Source of the DNA: Thiogranum sp963752745
Lineage (GTDB): Bacteria; Pseudomonadota; Gammaproteobacteria; DSM-19610
Direction of reading: 5' to 3'
Length of the DNA: 64,000 nt
Assembly (NCBI GenBank): GCA_963752745.1
Contig: CAVWAK010000010.1
Location: forward strand, 1-64,000
Of this stretch, positions 34,548 through 44,025 are shown piece after piece (positions within the stretch are counted from its first letter, which is position 1; the number at the start of each line of letters is the position of its first letter). The notes under the pieces are model-generated. The model had not been told where the DNA came from. It did no database searches and saw nothing but the letters and a program-made list of their open reading frames with translations. The position numbers were made by a program, and so were the translations under genes.

Positions 34548-35129
34548 TCAGCCCTTGATCAGACCGGAAAAACCCATAAACGCCAGCGACATCAGTCCGG
34601 CAGTAACCAGTGCAATGGCGGAGCCTTTGAACGCTGCCGGCACGTCAGCGACGGCGATACGCTCGCGCATGGCCGCAAACAGGATCATGACCAGGGAGAA
34701 TCCGACGGCGGCGCCAAAGCCGTAAACGGCGGACTGAAGAAAGCCGTGTCTTTCCTGCACGTTTAACAGGGCTACGCCCAGTACCGCGCAATTGGTGGTA
34801 ATCAATGGCAGAAAGATACCCAGCACCTGGTAAAGCAGGGGACTGGTTTTGTGCACCACCATTTCAGTGAACTGCACTACCACTGCGATAACCAGAATAA
34901 ATGTGATGGTGCGCAGGTATTCCAGCCCCAGCGGCGCCAGCAGGTATTCATTCGCCAGGTAGCTGCAGACTGACGACAGCGTGAGTACAAAGGTCGTTGC
35001 CAGTGACATGCCGGTGGCAGTTTCAAGCTTGCGTGATACACCCATGAACGGGCACAGGCCCAGGAACTTCACCAGAACGAAGTTGTTCACCAGGACGGTG
35101 CTTACTAGGATGAGGGCAAGTTCGGCCAT
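34548..35129 (-). CDS. rnfA: RnfA, membrane subunit of the Rnf complex
   Basis: First gene of rnfABCDGE. The 193-residue protein has six predicted helices and the conserved start VNNFVLVKFLGLCPFMGVSR, mirrored in RnfE. LYQVLGIFLPLITTNCAVLG contains the Cys thought to bind an iron-sulfur cluster between RnfA and RnfE. It follows metG (upstream, same strand, separate function) by about 32 bases, so an operon promoter may lie within or upstream of metG. Confidence 0.95.
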   Translation of the reverse strand: MAELALILVSTVLVNNFVLVKFLGLCPFMGVSRKLETATGMSLATTFVLTLSSVCSYLANEYLLAPLGLEYLRTITFILVIAVVVQFTEMVVHKTSPLLYQVLGIFLPLITTNCAVLGVALLNVQERHGFLQSAVYGFGAAVGFSLVMILFAAMRERIAVADVPAAFKGSAIALVTAGLMSLAFMGFSGLIKG

Positions 35130-35161
35130 GGGGTTCTATATTACCTGTTTTCCGTTGCGCT

Positions 35162-37183
35162 TCATTTAACTTTCATGCCCGGTTGCGCACCTTGGTGCGG
35201 TTCAAGGATGAACAGGTCCTTGCCACCAGGGCCGGCCGCAAGGACCATCCCTTCAGAAACACCAAAGCGCATTTTGCGTGGTGCGAGATTGGCGACCATT
35301 ACGGTGAGTTTGCCTTCCAGGTCTTCAGGCGCATAGGCACTTTTTATACCTGCAAAAACGTTGCGCGTTTCACCACCGATATCCAGGGTCAGCTGGAGTA
35401 GTTTGTCGGCTTTTTCCACGGCCTCGGCCTTGACGATTTTTGCAATGCGCAGATCTACCTTGGCAAATTCGTCGAATGTTATGGCATCGGCAACCGGGTC
35501 GTCAGCCAGCGGACCACTGGCAGGTTTGGTTTCAGTCACAGTTAAACTCTCTCTGGATGCCTCGGTCATAGCGTTTACAGCGTCTGTTTCGACGCGCTTG
35601 GCGAGGTGTTTGAATTTGTTGATGCGCGCTGGGAAGTGTTCCAGGTCGTCCCAGCTAAAGTCGCGTTCCATGCCGAACAATTCGCGCGCTACGCGCCCTG
35701 TCATGGCAGGCAGGATTGGCGTCAGGAAGATGGAAAGGACATGGAAAGAGTGCAGGATGCGTGAACACACTTTGTGCAACTTGTCTTTCTGCTCCGGATC
35801 CTTGGCAAGTTTCCACGGTTCGTTTTCGTCAAAGAACTGGTTGGTGCTGTCAGCCATACGCATGATTTCCCGGATAGCACGGCTGTACTCGCGTTGTTCA
35901 AAGGCCTCGGCGACAAGCTGCTTGCCACCTTCTGTTTCGTGGGTGCCATATTCCTTAACCGACAGCAGTTCACCGTCGAAGTGTTTAATGATGAAGTTTG
36001 CGGTACGACTGGCGATGTTCACATATTTGCCGACCAGGTCGCTGTTGATACGGGCCACGAAATCGTCCAGGTTGAGATCAATGTCATCGACGCCGCTGGA
36101 GAGTTTGGCCGCGTAGTAATAGCGCAGGTATTCAGGATCAAGATGGTCAAGGTAAGTGCGGGCATTGATGAAGGTGCCGCGTGACTTGGACATCTTCTGG
36201 CCGTTGACGGTCAAAAATCCGTGGGCGAACACCCGGGTTGGTTTGCGATAACCGGAACCGTCGAGCACCGCGGGCCAGAACAGCGTGTGAAAACGCAGGA
36301 TGTCCTTGCCGATGAAGTGATACAGCTCTGCGCTGGAGTGCTTGCCCCACCAGTCATCGAAATTCAGGTCATTTTTATTGCAGTAGTCCTTGAAGCTGGC
36401 CATGTAGCCCATGGGCGCATCCAGCCAGACGTAGAAAAACTTGTTTGGCGCATCAGGAATCTCGAAGCCGAAGTAGGGCGCATCACGCGAAATGTCCCAG
36501 TCCTGCAGGCCGGCTTCCAGCCACTCGTTCATCTTGTTGGCCACTTCTGCCTGGGTGGCTTTGTGGAGATAGTCGTGCAACATATCGGTAAAGTCGGACA
36601 ACTTGAAAAAGTAATGCTCTGATTCCTTTTCCACGGGTGTCGCGCCACTGATCACTGACCTGGGGTTTTTCAGTTCTCCGGCATCGTATGTCGCACCACA
36701 AACTTCGCAGTTGTCGCCATATTGATCGTCGGCGCCACATTTGGGGCAGGTACCCTTGATGAACCGATCTGGAAGGAACATGGCCTTTTCGGGGTCGTAA
36801 TACTGGCTGATGGTGCGCTGGTCGATGTGCCCGGCGTCGCGTAGTTTCAGGTAGATGGATTCGGCGAACTCACGGTTTTCTTCCGAGTGCGTGCTGTAAT
36901 AGTTGTCGAATTCGATATGAAAGCTGGCGAAATCCGCCTGGTGCTCGGCGTTCATTTTTTCGATCAGCGCTTCCGGCGAGATATCTTCCTGCTGGGCACG
37001 CAGCATGATCGGCGTGCCATGAGCATCGTCTGCACAAACGTAGATGCAGTTATGGCCGCGCATCTTTTGAAAGCGAACCCAGATATCTGTCTGGATATAT
37101 TCGACCAAATGTCCCAGGTGAATTGAGCCATTGGCATAGGGCAGGGCGCTGGTGACCAGTATGTTGCGATGTTGTTGTGACAT
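35162..37183 (-). CDS. metG: Methionyl-tRNA synthetase
   Basis: Charges tRNA-Met. The start is the ATG at 37183 (MSQQHRNILVTSALPYANG); an upstream in-frame codon at 37219 gives no conserved residues. The 673-residue protein shows the HIGH-type motif SIHLGHLVEY. A zinc knuckle (CPKCGADDQYGDNCEVCGAT) follows, then KMSKS in VNGQKMSKSRGTF. The C-terminal OB-fold tRNA-binding domain includes LRIAKIVKAEAVEKADKLLQ. This is the long, dimeric E. coli-like form. The divergent neighbour is mrp, as in many gammaproteobacteria. Confidence 0.96.
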   Translation of the reverse strand: MSQQHRNILVTSALPYANGSIHLGHLVEYIQTDIWVRFQKMRGHNCIYVCADDAHGTPIMLRAQQEDISPEALIEKMNAEHQADFASFHIEFDNYYSTHSEENREFAESIYLKLRDAGHIDQRTISQYYDPEKAMFLPDRFIKGTCPKCGADDQYGDNCEVCGATYDAGELKNPRSVISGATPVEKESEHYFFKLSDFTDMLHDYLHKATQAEVANKMNEWLEAGLQDWDISRDAPYFGFEIPDAPNKFFYVWLDAPMGYMASFKDYCNKNDLNFDDWWGKHSSAELYHFIGKDILRFHTLFWPAVLDGSGYRKPTRVFAHGFLTVNGQKMSKSRGTFINARTYLDHLDPEYLRYYYAAKLSSGVDDIDLNLDDFVARINSDLVGKYVNIASRTANFIIKHFDGELLSVKEYGTHETEGGKQLVAEAFEQREYSRAIREIMRMADSTNQFFDENEPWKLAKDPEQKDKLHKVCSRILHSFHVLSIFLTPILPAMTGRVARELFGMERDFSWDDLEHFPARINKFKHLAKRVETDAVNAMTEASRESLTVTETKPASGPLADDPVADAITFDEFAKVDLRIAKIVKAEAVEKADKLLQLTLDIGGETRNVFAGIKSAYAPEDLEGKLTVMVANLAPRKMRFGVSEGMVLAAGPGGKDLFILEPHQGAQPGMKVK

Positions 37184-37357
37184 TAAATTGCCTGACAGAA
37201 CCTGTAGATAGCGCGCCATTATGCCAGAAACGGGTTTTCTTAACCGTACAAACCGGGGTGAAGACCCGCCACCTTAAATTGTGTACAATCGCGCCTCAAT
37301 TTTTTCAGTGGAATCAAGGCCAAATGGCCCGCGACCAAGCTTGATGAGGAAATGACC

Positions 37358-38449
37358 ATGGCAGACCTGTCCAGAGAGCAGATTGAAGCGAAGCTCAAGG
37401 AATACATCGATCCTTTCATGGAAAAGGATCTGGTAACCGCCCAGTGCGTGCGCAATGTCATGATCGAGGGCGACCAGGTCGTTGTCGACGTGGTCCTCGG
37501 TTTCCCGGCAGAAGGCTATAAGGAAGAGCTTGCTGCGAGGCTGAAAGAATTGGTCGAGTCGATTGACGGTGTGGGTAAGGCCCGCGTCAATGTCAGTTTC
37601 GCCATCCAGGCGCACTCTGTACAAAAAGGCGTGAAAACGATCGACGGCATCAAGAATATTATCGCTGTGGCTTCCGGTAAGGGCGGCGTGGGTAAATCCA
37701 CTACGGCAACCAACCTGGCCCTGGCGCTGTCCGCAGAGGGTGCCAGTGTCGGCATGCTGGATGCAGACATCTATGGCCCCAGTCAGCCACGCATGCTGGG
37801 CATCAGTGGCAAGCCGGAGTCGAAGGACGGCAAGACCCTGGAGCCGATGGTCAGCTATCACATTCAGACCATGTCGATCGGTTTCCTGGTTGACGAGGAA
37901 ACCCCGATGATCTGGCGTGGCCCGATGGTCACCCAGGCTCTGCAGCAGCTGCTTGGTGACACCAACTGGCATGGACTGGACTACCTGGTGATCGATCTGC
38001 CGCCGGGTACCGGTGATGTCCAGCTGACGCTGGCGCAGCAAGTGCCGGTCTCCGGTGCTGTGATTGTCACCACTCCGCAGGACATTGCCCTGTTGGATGC
38101 GCGCAAGGGCCTCAAGATGTTCGAGAAAGTCGAAGTGCCGGTGCTCGGTATTATCGAGAACATGAGTATCCACATTTGCAGCGAGTGCGGTCACGAAGAA
38201 CACATCTTCGGTGAAGGCGGTGGTCAGCGGATGTCTGACGATTACGATGTCGATTTCCTCGGGGCACTCCCGCTGGACAAGGCTATTCGTGAGGAAGTCG
38301 ATTCCGGTCGCCCATCCGTGGTCGCTGAACCGGACGGTCGAATTGCCCAGATCTACAAGGATATCGCCCGTCGCACTGCCGCCAAGCTGGCACTGCAGTC
38401 GAAGAACTACGCTGCCAAGTTCCCGCAGATTGTGATTCAGAACAACTAG
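37358..38449 (+). CDS. apbC: Mrp/ApbC, iron-sulfur cluster carrier ATPase
   Basis: Cytosolic P-loop ATPase that transfers 4Fe-4S clusters to apoproteins. The 363-residue protein has an N-terminal MIP18/DUF59 domain (VRNVMIEGDQVVVDVVLGFP). The deviant Walker A is in ASGKGGVGKSTTATNLALAL, and the cluster-binding CxxC is in HICSECGHEEHIFGEGG. I choose the ATG at 37358, which has GAGGA seven bases upstream; the ATG at 37352 is two codons earlier but too close to that site. It is divergent from metG. Confidence 0.95.
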   Translation: MADLSREQIEAKLKEYIDPFMEKDLVTAQCVRNVMIEGDQVVVDVVLGFPAEGYKEELAARLKELVESIDGVGKARVNVSFAIQAHSVQKGVKTIDGIKNIIAVASGKGGVGKSTTATNLALALSAEGASVGMLDADIYGPSQPRMLGISGKPESKDGKTLEPMVSYHIQTMSIGFLVDEETPMIWRGPMVTQALQQLLGDTNWHGLDYLVIDLPPGTGDVQLTLAQQVPVSGAVIVTTPQDIALLDARKGLKMFEKVEVPVLGIIENMSIHICSECGHEEHIFGEGGGQRMSDDYDVDFLGALPLDKAIREEVDSGRPSVVAEPDGRIAQIYKDIARRTAAKLALQSKNYAAKFPQIVIQNN

Positions 38450-38456
38450 GCTTTAT

Positions 38457-38532
38457 AACCGCCAGGATGCCTTGGAACCCCCGGTTCTTCTGCGTTATAT
38501 TCAGGTGAGGTCTGTCTGGCGTCTTGGCGGTT
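38457..38532. repeat. Imperfect inverted repeat between mrp and dcd
   Basis: Arms 38457-38471 and 38518-38532 pair over 15 bases with two mismatches that could be G-U or nearly so. A small inner hairpin (GAACC/GGTTC) sits between them. It spans most of the gap downstream of the mrp stop and upstream of the dcd ribosome site. It has no T-run, so a simple terminator is unlikely; an mRNA leader structure for dcd is possible. Confidence 0.4.
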
Positions 38533-38581
38533 AAGAGTTTCCCCGGTATCTTTGGCGTTACCATTTTCAACAGGACAAGCA

Positions 38582-39151
38582 ATGTCGATTAAATCCGATC
38601 GGTGGATTCGCCGCATGGCGGAGCAGGAAGGCATGATTGAGCCCTTTGTGGCCGGGCAGGTCCGCGAGCGTGAAGGTACCGGTCGGGTGATTTCTTACGG
38701 AACGTCCAGTTATGGCTACGACATCCGCTGCGCCGATGAATTCAAGATTTTTACCAATATCAATTCAGCGGTGGTTGATCCAAAAAACTTCGACGACAAC
38801 AGTTTTGTCGATGTTAAATCCGACGTCTGCATTATCCCGCCGAATTCCTTCGCGCTGGCGCGTACGGTTGAGTATTTCCGTATTCCCCGCAGTGTGCTGA
38901 CCATTTGCCTGGGTAAGTCTACCTACGCGCGCTGCGGTATTATCGTCAATGTCACGCCACTGGAGCCGGAATGGGAAGGTCACGTGACCCTGGAGTTTTC
39001 CAATACCACACCGCTGCCAGCGAAGATCTACGCTAACGAAGGTGTCGCCCAGGTATTGTTCCTGGAATCAGATGAAGTGTGCGAGACGTCTTACGGAGAT
39101 CGGGGTGGCAAGTATCAGGGGCAGACGGGCGTCACATTACCCAAAGCCTGA
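38582..39151 (+). CDS. dcd: dCTP deaminase
   Basis: Deaminates dCTP to dUTP for thymidylate synthesis. The 189-residue product starts MSIKSDRWIRRMAEQEGMIE and has the trimeric dUTPase-like core. Catalytic and substrate-binding stretches are visible in GKSTYARCGIIVNVTPLEPE and AQVLFLESDEVCETSYGDRG. The ATG at 38582 has AGGA eight bases upstream; a start ten codons earlier is unlikely. Length matches the family. Confidence 0.95.
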   Translation: MSIKSDRWIRRMAEQEGMIEPFVAGQVREREGTGRVISYGTSSYGYDIRCADEFKIFTNINSAVVDPKNFDDNSFVDVKSDVCIIPPNSFALARTVEYFRIPRSVLTICLGKSTYARCGIIVNVTPLEPEWEGHVTLEFSNTTPLPAKIYANEGVAQVLFLESDEVCETSYGDRGGKYQGQTGVTLPKA

Positions 39152-39159
39152 TTTGGGCT

Positions 39160-39939
39160 TCAGGGGTTCAGCGGTTCGACTTCCAGGCTGTTACCGTCGC
39201 CGAAGGGTGCAAAGTCAAGTTTGCGCAGTACCAGCTCGATTTTGATGCCGTTCTGTTTTTTCTTTAGAAACCGTATCGGGAAATAATCCAGCTCCGGCGC
39301 GCTCCAGACCCAGCTCTGGTCGCGGTCGTCGTTGGTGCGTCCGACTTTAAGTGTCTTGTACATGCCCGAGGTGAGTTCGATTTCATCCTCGCCCAGCAGT
39401 TCAAAGCTGTAATTCTTTATGCGGCCCTGACGTGGTACCTGGTAGTTAAATTCTGTTTTCCCGTTGCGTAATTCGAAGAGCATGGCGAGTTGCATAACCA
39501 GCCGATCCAGAGTGTTTGCGGGTAGCGGAATTTCCCAGTGTTCGCCAACACCGATATTTCTTACCGTGGTATTGTCCCAGTCGAACAACAGGTGTTCGTT
39601 ATCATCGTCGTCGCCACCCTTGTGCTGTGACGTATATTCGAGCACCTTGATGCGGCCATCGTCGAGTTGCCAGAGGCTGCTTTCAATTGACTTGTTGTCA
39701 CCGAACAGCGCGGCAATACCGCTGCTGTGTGATTCCTGCTGGTACAGATATTTATCGTTGCCATTGCGCCGCAGGCTGATGGTTACGCTGCCGATGCCGA
39801 AACCGTTGGCCATGGCATCATATTGCGCCACAAATTCCGGGTAGGGCTGACTGCTATCAGCACCGGCGAAGTTGAATGGCATCACTGCGAACAGCAGGCC
39901 TGCCAGTAGCAGGGCATTAAGGCGAGAGTAGTACGGCAT
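39160..39939 (-). CDS. DUF3108 domain periplasmic protein
   Basis: A 259-residue exported protein of unknown function. A signal peptide is visible (LNALLLAGLLFAVMPFNFAG, cleavage near GADS). The DUF3108 core has AQYDAMANGFGIGSVTISLR, LLFDWDNTTVRNIGVGEHWE and WVWSAPELDYFPIRFLKKKQ. It lies seven bases downstream of purN, in the purM-purN-DUF3108 order common in gammaproteobacteria, and converges on dcd. No enzyme activity is known for the family. Confidence 0.85.
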   Translation of the reverse strand: MPYYSRLNALLLAGLLFAVMPFNFAGADSSQPYPEFVAQYDAMANGFGIGSVTISLRRNGNDKYLYQQESHSSGIAALFGDNKSIESSLWQLDDGRIKVLEYTSQHKGGDDDDNEHLLFDWDNTTVRNIGVGEHWEIPLPANTLDRLVMQLAMLFELRNGKTEFNYQVPRQGRIKNYSFELLGEDEIELTSGMYKTLKVGRTNDDRDQSWVWSAPELDYFPIRFLKKKQNGIKIELVLRKLDFAPFGDGNSLEVEPLNP

Positions 39940-39945
39940 ATCTTC

Positions 39946-40608
39946 CTAGCAGTTTGAATTCAGTAGCAGCGGTTCCTGCAGTGGCCGCTCATCAAACAGC
40001 AGCTGCCCCCTGGACCATTGTATACGATCAGCGGCAAGCCATTGTAGCGCCTGCAGGTACAAGCGGTGCTCTTGCTTCAGAACACGCTCCGCCAGCTTTT
40101 CGGCGTCGTCGCCTTCAAGTACCGGTACGCGTACCTGTACGATCACCGGGCCGCCGTCGAGTTCCTCAGTGACCAGATGAACGCTCGCACCATGTTCGTG
40201 CAGACCTTCGTCCAGGGCGCGCTGGTGAGTGTTCAACCCTCGCAGGGCAGGCAACAGGGATGGGTGGATATTGATCATTCGACCCTGGTAGTGGCGCACT
40301 AACCCGGGTGTCAGAATGCGCATGAAGCCAGCCAGGACTACCAGATCAGGGTTGAAACGATCAATGAGTCCCTGCAGGGCCCGGTCGTAGCTTTCACGCG
40401 TCGGGTAATCGTTGCCATCCAGGGCCAGGGTATCAACCTGGTGCTGTCTGGCATGGCCGAGCCCGGCAGCATCCAGCCGACTACTGATAACAGCGCGCAC
40501 CTCGGCGTTAAGTTCGCCGCTGCTGATTGCATCAAGAATTGCCTTTAGATTGGAACCGCGTCCGGATATCAGTATGACGAGGGACAGCGGTGGTCTGCTG
40601 TCAGTCAT
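39946..40608 (-). CDS. purN: Phosphoribosylglycinamide formyltransferase (GAR transformylase)
   Basis: Third step of purine synthesis, using 10-formyltetrahydrofolate. The 220-residue protein has the phosphate-binding start LVILISGRGSNLKAIL. The catalytic triad region is INIHPSLLPALRGLNTHQRA (Asn and His of the formyltransferase N-x-H), with the Asp in LDGGPVIVQVRVPV. It overlaps purM by eight bases. Confidence 0.95.
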   Translation of the reverse strand: MTDSRPPLSLVILISGRGSNLKAILDAISSGELNAEVRAVISSRLDAAGLGHARQHQVDTLALDGNDYPTRESYDRALQGLIDRFNPDLVVLAGFMRILTPGLVRHYQGRMINIHPSLLPALRGLNTHQRALDEGLHEHGASVHLVTEELDGGPVIVQVRVPVLEGDDAEKLAERVLKQEHRLYLQALQWLAADRIQWSRGQLLFDERPLQEPLLLNSNC

Positions 40609-41659
40609 TCAGCTCGACGCGCGCCTCGCCTTCGTCCGCAGCTACTCTCCCGAGTACCCAGGCTTGTTCGCCTTGTTGCTGTAACACCGACAGACAGGTG
40701 TCTACCTGGTGTTCTGCGACACAGACGACCATGCCGACACCGCAATTCAGGGTGCGGTACATTTCGAAGCTGTCAACATTGCCCTGTTCCTGTAACCAGG
40801 AAAAAACAGCTGGCCATGTCCAGCTGCCTGTATCGATTCGGGCGACCATGCCATCCGGCAGCATACGCGGCAGGTTTTCCGGTAAACCGCCACCGGTGAT
40901 ATGGCATAAACTGTGTACTTCAACGGTTTCCAGTAGCGCCAGTAACGGTTTAACGTAGATCCGCGTTGGTGCCATCAGCCAGTCGAGCAGGGGCTGGCCA
41001 TCGAGCAAGGTATCCGTGGTAACGCCGCTCACTTCGATAATTTTGCGGATCAGCGAGTAGCCATTGGAATGCGGGCCGGAAGAGGCCAGACCGATGAGTA
41101 CGTCACCTGCCGCTACCGACTGGCCGTCAATAAGTTTGTCTTTCTCCACAATACCTACGCAGAAGCCGGCGAGGTCGTAGTCTTCAGCCTTGTACATGCC
41201 GGGCATTTCAGCGGTTTCTCCACCGATCAGGGCTGCACCGGCCTGTTCACAACCCTGTCCGATCCCCTTGACAACATCGGCGGCGATATCGACATCAAGC
41301 TTGCCGGTGGCGTAGTAATCGAGGAAGAACAGTGGCTCGGCACCCTGCACGATAATATCGTTGGCGCACATGGCAACCAGATCGATACCAATGGTGTCAT
41401 GGCGGCCACTGTCGATGGCCAGTTTTAGCTTGGTGCCGACACCATCGGTGCCGGAAACCAGCAGTGGCCGGCGGTAACGGTCCAGTGGCAGCTCAAAGAG
41501 TGCGCCAAAGCCACCCAGACCGGTAACCACGCCTTCCCGATGGGTGCGCGATACCACGGGTTTGATGCGTTCCACCAGGGCATTGCCGGCGTCAATATCG
41601 ACACCGGCGTCACGGTAACTGATGGAAGTACCGGACGATGAAGGTTGCTGTCCTGACAC
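40601..41659 (-). CDS. purM: Phosphoribosylformylglycinamidine cyclo-ligase (AIR synthetase)
   Basis: Makes aminoimidazole ribotide from FGAM with ATP. I set the start at the GTG at 41659, which has GGAG six bases upstream and gives 352 residues (SGQQPSSSGTSISYRDAGVD), the family length. The open frame runs on upstream but without conservation. Family motifs include SGTDGVGTKLKLAIDSGRHD, GGETAEMPGMYKAEDYDLAG and CHITGGGLPENLPR. It is the first gene of purM-purN-DUF3108 and is divergent from the DUF2066 gene. Confidence 0.94.
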   Translation of the reverse strand: MSGQQPSSSGTSISYRDAGVDIDAGNALVERIKPVVSRTHREGVVTGLGGFGALFELPLDRYRRPLLVSGTDGVGTKLKLAIDSGRHDTIGIDLVAMCANDIIVQGAEPLFFLDYYATGKLDVDIAADVVKGIGQGCEQAGAALIGGETAEMPGMYKAEDYDLAGFCVGIVEKDKLIDGQSVAAGDVLIGLASSGPHSNGYSLIRKIIEVSGVTTDTLLDGQPLLDWLMAPTRIYVKPLLALLETVEVHSLCHITGGGLPENLPRMLPDGMVARIDTGSWTWPAVFSWLQEQGNVDSFEMYRTLNCGVGMVVCVAEHQVDTCLSVLQQQGEQAWVLGRVAADEGEARVELND

Positions 41660-41759
41660 TTCGGACTCCGTCACTTGGAAAAGCGCAATAGTACCCGCAA
41701 ACGCCGCCGCTCTGCTATAGCGACACAGGTCCAAAGTGGCTATGGTATGGTAATAGTCT

Positions 41760-42794
41760 ATGTTTGCACGCATTCTCTTTTTATTTGCTCTGCTGGCTGC
41801 GGCAAGCCCCTTGCAGGCTGGCCGGGTGCAGACGCTTTTCCAGGCCGAAGTCGAAGCGGCTGGTCGCGATACCGCCAGCCGTGACGCGGCCCTGTCTCTG
41901 GCACTGGAAGAAGTGCTGTTACGTTTGTCAGGCAGCACCGATAGCCTGGCGACCCCGGAGGCCCGGGGCCTGCTGAAGAAACCGGGCCGATTCGTAGAAC
42001 AGTTTCGGTTTCGAGAAACATCCGCTGATGCCGGCCGGCCGGAGCAGCTCAGCTTGTGGGTTCAGTTCGACGGTGTTGCGCTGGCTCGCGAAGTTCGCGC
42101 TGCCGGTCTGCCTTACTGGGGGCGTGAACGGCCCGATCTTTTGTTGTGGCTGGCGATTGATGACCGTGGTCAACGCTACCTGATGTCAGAGACCGTTGAA
42201 CCAGGCGCGACCGGTGCGCGTGCTGCCGGTAGGCACCATGGCTTGCCGTTAACGCTGCCGTTGATGGACCTTGAAGACCAGCGTGCCATTCAGTTCACCG
42301 ATGTCTGGGGCGGTTTTATGGGCACAGTTGCTGCAGCATCCCGTCGCTACCGCCCGCAGGTGGTGCTCACCGGGCGACTGGAGCGCCGTAGCAGGTCTGG
42401 TGACTGGCGAACTGCCTGGCAACTCACGGATGGCAATAATAGCCAGTCGTGGAAAGGACACGCCGCATCGCTGGATGACGCGGTGGACAGAGGTCTTGGC
42501 GATGCCGCTGAATGGCTGGCCGTGCGCTACGCAGTGGTCTCCGGAGACAGTGGCATGCACAGCCTGGTGGTCGAGGAAGTCTCCAGTCTGGAAGACTACG
42601 CACGGGTATCCGCTTATTTGGGTTCGCTCAGCCCCGTCGACCAAGTCAACGTCTTGCGTGCCGAAGACCGGGAAGTCGAGTTCAGTCTCAAACTGAGTGC
42701 AGATGCCAGCAGTCTGCAACAGCTCATAACCCTGGGGCGCGTGCTGCAGCCGATCGAGACAGATGTCCCCTGGCGCTACCGCTTGAATCCGTGA
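41760..42794 (+). CDS. DUF2066 domain exported protein
   Basis: A 344-residue protein of unknown function with a cleavable signal peptide (ARILFLFALLAAASPLQAGR). DUF2066 features include RDAALSLALEEVLLRLSGST, KPGRFVEQFRFRE and DLLLWLAIDDRGQRYLM. In Pseudomonas and relatives this gene lies next to purM and hda, as here. The stop overlaps the next gene by four bases. Role unknown; an envelope function is inferred from export only. Confidence 0.85.
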   Translation: MFARILFLFALLAAASPLQAGRVQTLFQAEVEAAGRDTASRDAALSLALEEVLLRLSGSTDSLATPEARGLLKKPGRFVEQFRFRETSADAGRPEQLSLWVQFDGVALAREVRAAGLPYWGRERPDLLLWLAIDDRGQRYLMSETVEPGATGARAAGRHHGLPLTLPLMDLEDQRAIQFTDVWGGFMGTVAAASRRYRPQVVLTGRLERRSRSGDWRTAWQLTDGNNSQSWKGHAASLDDAVDRGLGDAAEWLAVRYAVVSGDSGMHSLVVEEVSSLEDYARVSAYLGSLSPVDQVNVLRAEDREVEFSLKLSADASSLQQLITLGRVLQPIETDVPWRYRLNP

Positions 42795-43336
42795 AACGCA
42801 GCGATATCCCCAACCTGATCACTGTCATTCGTATTCTGCTGGTGGTGCCTGTCGCCTGGGTATTGCTGCAACAGCAGTACCTGCTGGCCCTGGTGCTGTT
42901 TTTCGTTGCTGGTGCATCCGATGGCCTGGACGGATTCCTGGCCAAGCAATTTGGCTGGACCAGCCGGCTGGGCGCCATCCTCGATCCGCTGGCCGACAAG
43001 GCCCTGCTGGTTACCTGCTACGCGGCATTGGCCTGGGTGGGGTTACTCCCCGTCTGGTTACTGGTGCTGGTTGTGGCTCGCGATCTGGTGATTGTGGCTG
43101 GGGCTGTCGCCTATAATTTTCATATCGAACGCCTTGAAGCAGACCCAACCCTGATCAGCAAACTTAATACGCTGTTGCAGATACTGCTGGTTTTGATTGT
43201 CATTACACAGCAGCTGAATGACTGGTTTGCACCTGTCTGGGTGACAGTACTGGTTTATGCTGTGACCGTAAGTGTGGTCTGGAGTGGTCTGGACTACGTC
43301 ATCACCTGGGGCCGACGCGCGCGCCACACATCATGA
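42791..43336 (+). CDS. CDP-alcohol phosphatidyltransferase family membrane protein
   Basis: Integral membrane enzyme of the PgsA family, which joins a CDP-activated lipid to an alcohol such as glycerol-3-phosphate. The GTG at 42791 overlaps the DUF2066 stop by four bases and gives 181 residues. The family motif is DGLDGFLAKQ followed eight residues later by GAILDPLADK; the usual DGxxAR arginine is lysine here. Five or so membrane helices follow. Whether it is the cell's phosphatidylglycerophosphate synthase or a paralogue beside hda cannot be decided. Confidence 0.85.
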   Translation: MKRSDIPNLITVIRILLVVPVAWVLLQQQYLLALVLFFVAGASDGLDGFLAKQFGWTSRLGAILDPLADKALLVTCYAALAWVGLLPVWLLVLVVARDLVIVAGAVAYNFHIERLEADPTLISKLNTLLQILLVLIVITQQLNDWFAPVWVTVLVYAVTVSVVWSGLDYVITWGRRARHTS

Positions 43337-44025
43337 ACGACCAACTGGTGCTGGGCCTGCAGCTGCGGGATTCGGCACGCTTTACCAACTTCGTTGCCGG
43401 AAATAACCAGGAGCTGCTTGGGCAGCTGCAGCGGCTGGCCAGGTTGACGAACAGTGGTCAGTTACTGTGTTGGGGGCCGCCCGGTACCGGAAAAACCCAT
43501 CTGTTGCAGGCCGTTTGCCACCAGGTAACTGAAGAAAACCGCACGGCGGCTTACCTGTCGCTGGATAACACTGCCGGATTACCACCAGGACTGCTGGAAG
43601 GCTGGGAAACCCATGCGCTGGTCTGCCTGGACAACATCCAGGCAATTGCCGGCCAGGCCGACTGGGAAGAGGCTGTGTTTCATTTGTATAACCGGCTGCG
43701 TGACAGCCGGCACAGTCTGGTAGTTAGCGCCAGTCTTGCACCGGCACAGCTGCCACTGATCCTGCCGGATTTGCGCTCGCGTCTCGGTGCCGGACTGGTT
43801 TACCAACTACAGGCCCTCAATGACGAACAGAGCCTGGAGGCGTTGCAGCTGCGGGCCCGATTACGAGGTCTCGATCTGCCGGACGACACCGGGCGCTACC
43901 TGTTAAAGCGGATGCCACGTGATCTACCTGCACTGATGGAGTTACTGGAGCAACTGGATGCTGCGTCACTGGCAGCACAACGCCGACTTACCATCCCGTT
44001 TGCGAAAACCGTGCTCGATTTATAA
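43333..44025 (+). CDS. hda: Hda, DnaA regulatory inactivator
   Basis: AAA+ protein that, with the sliding clamp, stimulates ATP hydrolysis by DnaA and prevents re-initiation. The 230-residue product resembles the DnaA core without the DNA-binding domain. The N-terminal clamp-binding motif is QLVLGLQLRD, Walker A is GPPGTGKTHL (48-57), and Walker B is the ALVCLDNIQAIAG region. The P-loop is complete, which is not always so in this family. It overlaps the preceding gene by four bases. Confidence 0.92.
   Translation: MNDQLVLGLQLRDSARFTNFVAGNNQELLGQLQRLARLTNSGQLLCWGPPGTGKTHLLQAVCHQVTEENRTAAYLSLDNTAGLPPGLLEGWETHALVCLDNIQAIAGQADWEEAVFHLYNRLRDSRHSLVVSASLAPAQLPLILPDLRSRLGAGLVYQLQALNDEQSLEALQLRARLRGLDLPDDTGRYLLKRMPRDLPALMELLEQLDAASLAAQRRLTIPFAKTVLDL

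Noticed and set aside
37274..38203. Open frame of 309 codons on the minus strand
   Set aside because: It lies antisense to mrp, which has all family motifs; the reverse-frame sequence is His/Asp/Leu-rich without any recognisable domain.
41660..41938. Longer start for purM
   Set aside because: The extra 93 codons are not conserved and overlap the divergent gene; GTG 41659 has a ribosome site and gives the family length.
42512..42790. N-terminal extension of the CDP-alcohol phosphatidyltransferase
   Set aside because: The upstream part is the out-of-frame reading of the DUF2066 gene; the conserved protein starts at the GTG at 42791.
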